Of a stretch of 64,000 nt of DNA, positions 56,966 to 64,000 are shown one piece after another. Numbering within the stretch: position 1 is the first letter of the stretch; each line of letters starts with the position of its first letter. This DNA comes from Rhodothermus bifroesti (GTDB taxonomy: Bacteria > Bacteroidota > Rhodothermia > Rhodothermales > Rhodothermaceae), in assembly GCF_017908595.1 (NCBI RefSeq), contig NZ_JAGKTL010000005.1, positions 124,001-188,000 of the forward strand, read 5' to 3'. A program made the position numbers and the translations under genes. The notes under the pieces were generated by a model. That model searched no databases, was not told the origin of the DNA, and worked only from the letters and a program-made list of their open reading frames with translations.

Positions 56966-57713
56966 GCCGTAGTCCAGTGCGTAGCGCAGCGTCGTAGGGG
57001 AGCACCGCATCAGGGGGATCGCTATCGTAGCGGTACGTAAAGGTTGTAGAAAAGGCCACATGAGGGCTTAGGCGCGTTTCAAAGCTGCTTTCATGTAAAA
57101 GGCGCACATCCCGAAACGCCTCCAGGCGCGGCTGAAGGTAAGTGACCGAAAGCAGCGCAAGCTGCTCCCCCAAACGTAAACGCAGCGTTAGGTAGTTGCT
57201 CCAGCGCAGGGCCCGCACACGAACCGGATGGCGCGCTACACGCGTCAGATCCAGCACCTCATATTCGAACATCAGCGCGCTGGCTTGGTGAATACGCAGG
57301 GCAGGCGTGTGCATATAGCCTATACGCAGTCCCGATCCTATTAATGAGCGAAGCTGGAGAAGCGTAAAGCCATCTCGTTCAAGCTGTCCAAAAGCTTCCC
57401 AGGTCCATCGAGACGTTACATCGTAATTATAGCGCGTGTGAAAAAAGGCGCTGTTCCTGAACGTGCGTCCCCTGCGCTCGCCATAACGCAGCGTGCCTAC
57501 CCAGAAGATGAGATGGGCATCCTTGCGGTAATCAAAGCGGGCATTTAGGGTAGCCTCGAAAAGCGCGGCGTTCCCACGTCGTACGTCGAGCTCGCCCCCG
57601 AACATGCCTCCAAAACCTTGGGGCTCTGTAGGACGCAGGCGTTCGGTGTTGACCTGCGCTTGAGCGCTTGCGTAGGCCAACAAAAACAACCCCATAACTA
57701 TACACCAACGCAT
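56955..57713 (-). CDS. DUF481 outer-membrane protein
   Basis: A 252-residue protein. ATG at 57711-57713 (complement) begins a signal peptide (WCIVMGLFLLAYASAQAQ); an upstream ATG at 57737 adds eight residues. The mature part is the DUF481 beta-barrel: RGNAALFEATLNARFDYRKDAHLIF, RNSAFFHTRYNYDVTSRWTWEAFGQLERDGFTLLQLRSLIGSGLRIGY, HESSFETRLSPHVAFSTTFTYRYDSDPP. It ends in LRTGLRLTW with a C-terminal aromatic residue typical of outer-membrane barrels. The function of DUF481 proteins (E. coli YdiY-like) is unknown. It is monocistronic and divergent from the next gene. Confidence 0.85.
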   Translation of the reverse strand: MRWCIVMGLFLLAYASAQAQVNTERLRPTEPQGFGGMFGGELDVRRGNAALFEATLNARFDYRKDAHLIFWVGTLRYGERRGRTFRNSAFFHTRYNYDVTSRWTWEAFGQLERDGFTLLQLRSLIGSGLRIGYMHTPALRIHQASALMFEYEVLDLTRVARHPVRVRALRWSNYLTLRLRLGEQLALLSVTYLQPRLEAFRDVRLLHESSFETRLSPHVAFSTTFTYRYDSDPPDAVLPYDAALRTGLRLTW

Positions 57714-57905
57714 GGCATAGCCCCATCGATTGCGCACAAATGCCGCCTAGTAAACCGGTCAAACCGTGAGGTTCCTTTCCTGAGATCAACACCAGGTGTC
57801 TACAATTGACAACAATAGGCAGGTACTTTAAGGGCTATTTCAAGCTGGTACAACATTGGATGCTCATCTTCCAGGGTGAAACTCAAAAAAACAAATTCTA
57901 TAATT

Positions 57906-58514
57906 ATGAACTTGCGTTTCTGGTTACTCAGCACGGCGATTTTTCTTGCCGGGTGCACAAGCGTACGCATAGCTGGGGAAACAGACCCAGAGGCCTATCC
58001 GCTGCGTCGGGTACTTGTGCATGCAGAAGCTGAAGATTTAGCGTTGCGCCAGCAAATTGAGCGTTCGCTAACGGAAGCCCTGCGCAAACGCCATGTAGAG
58101 GCCGAAATGTCATTGGAAAAAGTGCCTGCCACACGCAGTGTCGCAGACTGGCCGCGTTGGGCAAGGCAATCCGGCTACGATGCCTACCTACACGTGATTG
58201 TGCGTGAACGGGGACAGCAGTTTAAGCCCACCTATACGCGAGTCGATACCCGTGTAGAAAATAGCCGGCGTACGACCACGGTAATCGAACAAACCGGCTC
58301 AGTGCGAGACTATGCCCTGCTGGAAGCACGTCTAATTGAAACCAGCGAGCAACGCACCTTTTGGGTCGGTAGTGTGCTTACCCGTTCAAACATGCAAACA
58401 AGCGGGGTCTTGACCAGCCCAGATCACGATCTGCAGCTTGCGCTTAAGGATGCCGCTAAACGATTGGCCAAAGAGCTGACCCAGAAGCACAAATTGCTTC
58501 AGGCAAGCCGCTAA
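57906..58514 (+). CDS. Lipoprotein of unknown function
   Basis: A 202-residue lipoprotein. ATG 57906 gives the lipobox IFLAGC (Cys16); an upstream in-frame start at 57876 adds ten residues. The mature protein is alpha/beta: RRVLVHAEAEDLALRQQIERSLTEALRKRHVEAEMSLE suggests a Rossmann-like or CsgG-like first part, then GYDAYLHVIVRERG and a strand-rich region, with a charged C-terminal helix. I do not recognise a family; the pattern resembles small lipoproteins of the DUF4136/CsgG type. It stands alone between a divergent promoter region and its own terminator. Confidence 0.75.
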   Translation: MNLRFWLLSTAIFLAGCTSVRIAGETDPEAYPLRRVLVHAEAEDLALRQQIERSLTEALRKRHVEAEMSLEKVPATRSVADWPRWARQSGYDAYLHVIVRERGQQFKPTYTRVDTRVENSRRTTTVIEQTGSVRDYALLEARLIETSEQRTFWVGSVLTRSNMQTSGVLTSPDHDLQLALKDAAKRLAKELTQKHKLLQASR

Positions 58515-58536
58515 ACTGCAGTAACAACGCAGCTTG

Positions 58537-58565
58537 AGCCCCCATATACTGGGGGCTTTTTTTTC
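58537..58565 (+). terminator. Terminator after the lipoprotein gene
   Basis: AGCCCCC/GGGGGCT seven-bp stem with a seven-base loop, followed by eight T. Textbook rho-independent terminator. Confidence 0.9.
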
Positions 58566-58611
58566 GCGTAGGAGCACTACAAATTTGAGCCCGATGGGCT
58601 AGTCCTGAAAG

Positions 58612-58625
58612 AGAAACCGCTTTCC
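58612..58625. promoter_or_regulatory. LacI-type operator candidate upstream of the TonB receptor gene
   Basis: GAAACCGCTTTC (58613-58624) fits GAAANCGNTTTC exactly. It matches seven of nine fixed positions of the 14-bp pattern seen in front of susC. It lies about 170 bp before the receptor start, so a direct role is unproven. Confidence 0.35.
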
Positions 58626-58735
58626 GGAAACAGGCTGCTCTAAGTTTGCTAAACCTATAAATGCTTATAGGTTATTTCTTGGGACCGCTTCCAAAGTGTG
58701 CAGGGATGAATTTTTGCACTTGACGGGGTGCAGAG

Positions 58736-58762
58736 TTTGTCAAAATTTTGGAAATAAATTTG
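58736..58762 (+). promoter_or_regulatory. Promoter of the TonB-dependent receptor gene
   Basis: Perfect -7 box TAAATTTG at 58755-58762, with TTTG at 58736-58739. The spacing of 15 bp is shorter than usual. Transcription would start near 58769, 24 bp before the ATG. Confidence 0.5.
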
Positions 58763-58792
58763 ACCTGTCACCTCAACCTTTAGCGAGACCTT

Positions 58793-61700
58793 ATGAAGCG
58801 GGTATTGCGACTACAGGGTTTGCTGCTGCTTGGTTCCCTCTTTTGGGGAGCAGTGGCATGGGCCCAAACGGGCAAAATTTCTGGTCGGGTGGTAGATGCC
58901 AGCAGTGGTGAGCCGCTTCCAGGGGTAAACGTGGTTATCGAAGGGACCACGCTGGGGGCCACCACCGACATTGATGGGTACTACAACATTATCAATGTTC
59001 GTCCCGGTACGTACACCCTACGCGCTTCGTTTGTGGGCTATACGCCCCAGGTTGTAGAGAATGTGGAAGTTAACGTGGGGTTGACGACGGAGATCAACTT
59101 TGCCCTGCAAGAAGTAGCGATTGGCTTGCAAGAAGTGGTGGTGCAGGCTACGCGGCCTATCGTGCAGCCCGACATCTCGGCCAGCATTGTCAACATTAGC
59201 GCTTCGGTGATTCAAGCGCTGCCGGTAGCAACCGATGTGGCGCAAGTGATTGGCCTGCAGCCGGGCTTTGAGCCAGGGCTAGTAGTGCGTGGCTATGGTG
59301 GAAACCAGATTGCATTTTTGCTTGATGGTATGAACCTGGCCGACCCGCGCACCAATGCGCCGTTTACGGGCGTCAGCTTTACTGCGGTTGAAGAAGTGCA
59401 AGCGCAAACGGGAGGGTTTACAGCTGAGTACGGGAACGTGCGTTCGGGTCTGATCAACGTGGTTATGAAAGAGCCTGCGCGGAATCGGTATACGGTTGAC
59501 CTGATTGCGCGCTATGCGCCACCCCAGCCGAAGAACTTTGGCGGAACCCCCAACGACCCAGAGTCTTATTGGGTGCGCCCCTACTTTGATCCCAGTGTGG
59601 CGTTTGTGGGAACGAGGGCAGCGTGGGATGAGTGGACGCAGCGACAGTATCCAGAGTTTGCGGGGTGGAATGCAGCAGCCAATGCCTATAACACTGCGCA
59701 TGGTACCAATGTGACGCCGCAGCAGTTGCAGAAGGCGTTCGAGTGGTACATGCGCAAAGACAATAAAATCCACGAGCCAGATTATCAGCTCGATGGTACG
59801 ATTACAGGCCCTGTGCCTGGTATTGGGTCCTATTTAGGCAATTTGCGCTTTTTGGCTTCTTATCGCCAAACGCAAAGCGCCTTTGTGATCCCACAACGTC
59901 GCAAGGCTTATCAGGACTATACCGCCCAAGGGAAGCTGGTTTCAGACATTTTTGCAGGAGGCCGGCTGGAAATCCTGGGCATGCGTTCGCAGCGTAAAGG
60001 GCTGCAGCCGGTGCTGAGCGATGCCCCGACGGCAGCCATTGTCGATGGCTCGACGCCTACGTTCCCGTGGGATGGTCGGGGAGATTTGCAAAATATGGCC
60101 ATTGGTTCTGTAGGGGATCACGTCACACGTGCCGGTCTTTACGGAGACTGGGTCTTTGCGCAGATGGACATCACCTATACGCTGGGTGGCCTGAAGTTTA
60201 CCCATGCCTTCTCACCGCAGACCTACTATGAGGTGCAGCTGCAGCGGACGCAGACCGAGTACAAGACAGGTCATATTCCGCCTCGAGATCCGAACCCGGT
60301 GGTTTGCGTAACGCCTGGTAATCCAGAGATTCGGGATATCAACGATCCAGCCTGTCAGGATGCCAACGCAATTAGACTGACCTCGGCGCCGTTTGGCTAT
60401 GAGTATCGCGGTATGGATGACGGCATTGGGCCTGGATTGCGGCTTGGGGGCCACGGGGGTACGCCTTATGACACCTCTAAAGTAGGTCGCTGGCTGTTCT
60501 CTGCGGCACTGACAAGCCAGGTGAACCGCTTCTTGCAGGTTAAGGGTGGGGTAGAGTTTAACTTGAGTGATTACAAGATGAATTATGGGGAAAATGACCC
60601 CTTCTTTGTACACCACCCCAACCCAAAATACCGTTGGCATCGGAAGCCGCAGCAAGGGGCAGCTTTCCTGCAGAGCAAGTTGGAGTTCAAAGGATTGATC
60701 GCCAACCTGGGCCTGCGGCTCGACTACTTTAACCCAAGCGGCAAGTGGTATGTCTATCAGCTTTATGACCGAGCCTTTACGCCAGTCATTGGGGCAGACC
60801 GCATTGCCGAAGTGCTCCCGCAAGAACCCGTAGACAAGCAGCTTACGCTAAGTCCACGCCTGGGTATTTCCTTCCCGGTCTCGGAAAACAGCAAGCTGTA
60901 TTTCAACTACGGTCACTTCCGGCAAATGCCAGACCCTGTGCCCCTGTTTGAGGTCGAAAAGATCTCCAGTGGGGCTGTATCCCGTATTGGCAACCCCAAT
61001 TTGCCGCTCCAGAAGACCGTTGCCTACGAGCTGGGCTTTGAGCAGAACCTTTACAATATGTTCCTGCTGCGTCTGGCCGGTTATTACCGAGATGTATCGC
61101 TGCAGGCGCGCAATATCAACTTCCAAAGCATCGATGGCGAGGTCAACTATTGGGTAGCCCGTCCGTGGAATTACGGGGATGTGCGTGGCTTTGAGATCTC
61201 GCTCTCGAAAAACCGTGGACGGTGGGTGCAGGGTTTTGTGAACTATACCTACATGGCCCGCAAAACGGGTAACTTTGGTTACACAAACAACTTCGAAAAC
61301 CCCGTTCGCCAACAGCAGTACCTGCTGACCACTACAGACCACTATCAGAGCCGGCCAATTCCGGAGCCTTTTGCCCGGTTTAATGTCGACATCCTGACGC
61401 CGTCGGACTTTGGGCCAAATTATGGCGGCCTGCGGCCATTGGCTGAGTGGCGGCTCAGCATTCTAGGCGAATGGCGTGCGGGACAAGTGCTCACCTGGAC
61501 CGGCAACAGCCTGCTTGAGGCCGGTAGCCCGGTGCGCGGGATTGAGCACAACGTGCGTTGGAAAGATTACTACAACGTTGACCTACGCCTAAGTAAGACC
61601 ATCGACAGCCGGATAGGTGAGGTCCAATTTTTCATGGACGTAACCAACGTCTTCAATATCCGGCATCTAAATCGCTGGAGTGGTTTTGTGAACGCGACCG

Positions 61701-62068
61701 ATCTGCTGCAGTACTTGCAGTCGCTCCATCTGCCCAAAAAGACCTTCGAGGGCCTTGAGAGCGGTCCGCCCTATCCGCTGATCCCGGGCAACGACCGGCC
61801 AGGGGACTATCGGAAGCCAGGCGTAGAGTTCGTGCCTATTATCGTATGCACGGGAGAATGCGCGCCGGCGGCTAGCAACCCAGGCCGAGCCCTGTACTAC
61901 AGGGATGGGGAGTATTTCCAATACAAAAACAATGGGTTCGTCCTAGCGGACCGCAAGTTTGTTGACCGGGTGCTGAAGGATAAGGCCTACATCGACATGC
62001 CAAACGCGGACTTCTTCACCTTCTTCAATCCGCGGCGCGTGTTCTTCGGTATTCGGGTCTCGTTCTAA
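58793..62068 (+). CDS. TonB-dependent receptor with N-terminal carboxypeptidase-regulatory-like domain
   Basis: A 1091-residue outer-membrane receptor. A signal peptide (to AVAWAQT) precedes an Ig-like domain (residues 25-110: ISGRVVDASSGEPLPGVNVVIEGTTLGATTDIDGYY), then a plug with VVQATRPIVQPDISASIVNI, VIGLQPGFEPGLVVRGYGGNQIAFLLDGM and GGFTAEYGNVRSGLINVVMKE. The barrel ends in RRVFFGIRVSF. It lacks the SusC signature and has no SusD, so it belongs to the oar-like/TBDT group in which the substrate (often peptide, metal chelate or oligosaccharide) is unknown. It is followed after 27 bp by a large secreted protein, probably its functional partner. Confidence 0.92.
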   Translation: MKRVLRLQGLLLLGSLFWGAVAWAQTGKISGRVVDASSGEPLPGVNVVIEGTTLGATTDIDGYYNIINVRPGTYTLRASFVGYTPQVVENVEVNVGLTTEINFALQEVAIGLQEVVVQATRPIVQPDISASIVNISASVIQALPVATDVAQVIGLQPGFEPGLVVRGYGGNQIAFLLDGMNLADPRTNAPFTGVSFTAVEEVQAQTGGFTAEYGNVRSGLINVVMKEPARNRYTVDLIARYAPPQPKNFGGTPNDPESYWVRPYFDPSVAFVGTRAAWDEWTQRQYPEFAGWNAAANAYNTAHGTNVTPQQLQKAFEWYMRKDNKIHEPDYQLDGTITGPVPGIGSYLGNLRFLASYRQTQSAFVIPQRRKAYQDYTAQGKLVSDIFAGGRLEILGMRSQRKGLQPVLSDAPTAAIVDGSTPTFPWDGRGDLQNMAIGSVGDHVTRAGLYGDWVFAQMDITYTLGGLKFTHAFSPQTYYEVQLQRTQTEYKTGHIPPRDPNPVVCVTPGNPEIRDINDPACQDANAIRLTSAPFGYEYRGMDDGIGPGLRLGGHGGTPYDTSKVGRWLFSAALTSQVNRFLQVKGGVEFNLSDYKMNYGENDPFFVHHPNPKYRWHRKPQQGAAFLQSKLEFKGLIANLGLRLDYFNPSGKWYVYQLYDRAFTPVIGADRIAEVLPQEPVDKQLTLSPRLGISFPVSENSKLYFNYGHFRQMPDPVPLFEVEKISSGAVSRIGNPNLPLQKTVAYELGFEQNLYNMFLLRLAGYYRDVSLQARNINFQSIDGEVNYWVARPWNYGDVRGFEISLSKNRGRWVQGFVNYTYMARKTGNFGYTNNFENPVRQQQYLLTTTDHYQSRPIPEPFARFNVDILTPSDFGPNYGGLRPLAEWRLSILGEWRAGQVLTWTGNSLLEAGSPVRGIEHNVRWKDYYNVDLRLSKTIDSRIGEVQFFMDVTNVFNIRHLNRWSGFVNATDLLQYLQSLHLPKKTFEGLESGPPYPLIPGNDRPGDYRKPGVEFVPIIVCTGECAPAASNPGRALYYRDGEYFQYKNNGFVLADRKFVDRVLKDKAYIDMPNADFFTFFNPRRVFFGIRVSF

Positions 62069-62095
62069 CAAGAAAGTAAAAGGATGAGGATATCT

Positions 62096-64000
62096 ATGAT
62101 TGCAACCCACAAAACGGCAAGTTTAGGGCGTTGCGTGGGAGCCTTGTTGCTCCTGCTGATCTTCAGCGACATCGCGCAAGCCCAGTGGAGCGGTCGCTGG
62201 CTTGCCATTGGCCGGCTACAATCCCACTACTTAGGGGGTGGCTCAGAGCCAGAAAGTATGGCTGGTATTGATGGTACCGGCACGTATACCTGGCCAGGCC
62301 ACCACATTGGTGCCTACTGGGGCCACTGGCGAGGACTGTGGGTGAGCGCTAAAAATTGGCGTTCGCCTGATGGACAGACGTTCCCCGTGCGCATTGAGCA
62401 TATCGGTCCTCGCTTTAACGGGGTAGGAGAGGTGTTTCAAGATGTGATTAAATTGGTCTACAAATTTGAGCAGCCAGAAATTGTGGTTGATGGCCTTCGC
62501 ACTTTTGATAAACCTGCTATACCTGACGAAATTGATCCTTCGCTCAAAGCCGATGCCATGGTATACAATAAAACACGTAATGCCATGGGCATCGAGATGG
62601 AGCGCAAAGTATATCAATTCAGTAACGAAATCCATCAGGATTATCACATTATCGAATATGTATTTACCAATACCGGCAATGTAGACGAAGACGACGAGAT
62701 TGAACTGCCTAACCAAACCCTGCAAGACGTTTACTTCACGTTCTTCTATCGCAACAAAGCCAATGCGCCAGCGGGTGCATGGGATAACAGTGGGGGTGGA
62801 GCAGCCTGGGGACAGTTTACGATGAATGATGCGCTGGTGCCGGGCTTTCAAGAATATGGGCAGTCGTTTGCCCAACGCCATGCTGCGCAGTTTTCCTGGT
62901 TGGGACATGTGCCGGCGCAGACCGTGTTCAACACCATTGGTAACCCCATGTGGTTTGAACTGCAGCCCTGGATTGCCCATATCGGGGGTGACACTACAGG
63001 GCGCTTAGGCGCAGCTGCCATGTTCGGTACGTTGACTATCCATGCGGATCAGTCGGCAACCAACAAGACCCATGATCCCAGCCAGCCCCGGATGATGACG
63101 CGGCTAGACTCGGACGATGCCGAGCTAACAGCGCGTAATGACCACAACGACCTCAGCGTCATGCAGCTGGAACGCAACTGGCTTGAGGATGGCAATAAGG
63201 TGGCCAGTGATCCAGCCAATGCCCGCTATAACCCCAACAACCCCACGCATGCGTATATCATCCAGCCAGACGGTCGCTTCCATCTGCAAACTTCTGATCC
63301 TTCGCAAGGCCGTCCAGGCGGATGGGGCTATGTCCAAAGCTTTGGCCCGTACACGCTTCAGCCCAACCAGAGCATCCGCATTGTTGTGGCCGAAGGCATC
63401 GCAGGCCTAAGCGACAAGCTTAGCTTTATGCTGGGCAAGTGGTATAAGAACAAAGTTCGGGCAGAAGGGCAGGCTGCTGCTAACGCGGCACGCTTCAGCT
63501 GGAATCCAGTGACGGATAGTCCCTGCCAGGAGGGAAGCCCAGGCTGCGTTAGCCTGACCAAGAATGAGTGGGTGATGACTGCCCGCGACTCACTCTTCCA
63601 GCTCTTCCAGCGGATCCTCAACGTATGGGAGAACAACTTGGACATCCCACAGCCACCTAAACCGCCACGTCGGTTCGTGGTGACCTCAGGCACCGATCGC
63701 ATTACGCTGGAATGGGAGACCTATAGCGGCGAGCCGGATCCACCTGGAGGCTGGGAAATCTGGCGTGCCCAAAGCTTCTACTTTGGTATCCCCCTGCCCG
63801 ATAGCTCTACGGTTTACCAACGGATCGCAACGCTGCCTGGCAATGCGCGCTCGTACGTCGATGAAAACGTGACGCGCGGGGTCAACTACTACTACTACAT
63901 CCAGGCGGTGGGCAATGAAGTCGACGATCCAACCGCAGGTCGCCGCGTGCGCCTCAAGAGCAACCGGTACTGGACGCAAACCTACCAGCCGGCTGTGTTG
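62096..64000 (+). CDS. Secreted protein with C-terminal FN3-like module, cut by window edge
   Basis: The reading frame is open from ATG 62096 to the last base, so at least 635 residues, with no stop in the window. GAGGA lies five bases before ATG 62096; an in-frame ATG at 62084 is possible. A signal peptide (LGRCVGALLLLLIFSDIAQAQ) leads to a long region of unknown fold (for example GTYTWPGHHIGAYWGHWRG, RKVYQFSNEIHQDYHIIEYVFTN). A fibronectin-III-like segment starts near residue 522 (PPRRFVVTSGTDRITLEWETYSGEP ... GWEIWRA). The missing C terminus may carry a T9SS sorting domain, which is inference. It follows the TonB receptor by 27 bp and is probably its surface partner in place of SusD. Confidence 0.85.
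   Translation, partial: MIATHKTASLGRCVGALLLLLIFSDIAQAQWSGRWLAIGRLQSHYLGGGSEPESMAGIDGTGTYTWPGHHIGAYWGHWRGLWVSAKNWRSPDGQTFPVRIEHIGPRFNGVGEVFQDVIKLVYKFEQPEIVVDGLRTFDKPAIPDEIDPSLKADAMVYNKTRNAMGIEMERKVYQFSNEIHQDYHIIEYVFTNTGNVDEDDEIELPNQTLQDVYFTFFYRNKANAPAGAWDNSGGGAAWGQFTMNDALVPGFQEYGQSFAQRHAAQFSWLGHVPAQTVFNTIGNPMWFELQPWIAHIGGDTTGRLGAAAMFGTLTIHADQSATNKTHDPSQPRMMTRLDSDDAELTARNDHNDLSVMQLERNWLEDGNKVASDPANARYNPNNPTHAYIIQPDGRFHLQTSDPSQGRPGGWGYVQSFGPYTLQPNQSIRIVVAEGIAGLSDKLSFMLGKWYKNKVRAEGQAAANAARFSWNPVTDSPCQEGSPGCVSLTKNEWVMTARDSLFQLFQRILNVWENNLDIPQPPKPPRRFVVTSGTDRITLEWETYSGEPDPPGGWEIWRAQSFYFGIPLPDSSTVYQRIATLPGNARSYVDENVTRGVNYYYYIQAVGNEVDDPTAGRRVRLKSNRYWTQTYQPAVL

Noticed and set aside
62243-62980. A 245-codon minus-strand frame near the right end
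   Set aside because: It is antisense to the open plus-strand gene that begins at 62096, which has a signal peptide, coding-like composition and an FN3-like module.
1-64000. CRISPR arrays, prophage, transposons, restriction or toxin-antitoxin genes
   Set aside because: No regularly spaced repeats, transposase, integrase, Cas or defence protein motifs were seen.

Overview
The window is chromosomal DNA from a thermophilic member of the Bacteroidota, most likely the Rhodothermus group. This rests on SusC/SusD and other TonB-dependent receptors, Gld- and PorZ-like parts of the type IX secretion/gliding machinery, Bacteroidota-type promoters (-33 TTTG or TTG, -7 TAnnTTTG), and a GH63 enzyme resembling mannosylglycerate hydrolases of thermophiles such as Thermus and Rubrobacter. 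The assignment is inference; there is no rRNA. I see no integrase, transposase, CRISPR array, phage or plasmid gene. The DNA looks like ordinary core genome with one polysaccharide-uptake region.

Layout. 0-4.4 kb: HIT hydrolase (minus), then PHP phosphoesterase, ribH and a PorZ-like propeller protein. 4.47-4.64 kb: tRNA-His and tRNA-Glu. 4.67-11 kb: an Lnb-like DUF4105 protein (minus), endonuclease III, gpmI, a PCu(A)C-like lipoprotein without metal ligands, and an M1 metallopeptidase (minus). 11.1-15.7 kb: pstSCAB-phoU behind a clear promoter. 15.7-18 kb: a small heat-shock protein and a C-terminal processing protease, both minus. 18.2-23 kb: LemA, TPM, TPR and HtpX genes, a thioredoxin-like protein and an NhaC-type antiporter. 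23-30.1 kb: a seven-gene minus-strand operon (TetR regulator, HlyD-type lipoprotein, two ABC ATPases, TolC, two ABC-2 permeases), a complete envelope-spanning efflux machine behind a palindromic operator. 30.2-33.8 kb: a two-gene unit for an outer-membrane barrel and a secreted Ig/FN3-like protein. 34.3-36.8 kb: a GH63 hydrolase converging on an OprB-like porin. 37-41.1 kb: gldA-gldF-gldG-DUF4340. 41.2-56.2 kb: secreted six-hairpin glycosidase, a lone TonB-plug lipoprotein, SusC, SusD and two giant FG-GAP/ASPIC proteins. 56.2-58.5 kb: hisN-like phosphatase, DUF481 protein and a lipoprotein. 58.8 kb to the end: another TonB-dependent receptor and a large secreted protein cut by the window edge.

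The most system-like part is 41.1-56.2 kb. It combines a secreted alpha-glucosidase-like enzyme, a SusCD uptake pair, tandem surface FG-GAP/ASPIC proteins and a free-standing plug domain. Two LacI/CcpA-type operator matches lie exactly 21 bp apart in front of susC, and weaker relatives precede the glycosidase and the 58.8 kb receptor. I propose a LacI-regulated glycan-uptake locus; no LacI regulator is encoded in the window.

Start codons were often moved downstream of the longest reading frame to fit a signal peptide, lipobox or promoter; each such choice is stated.
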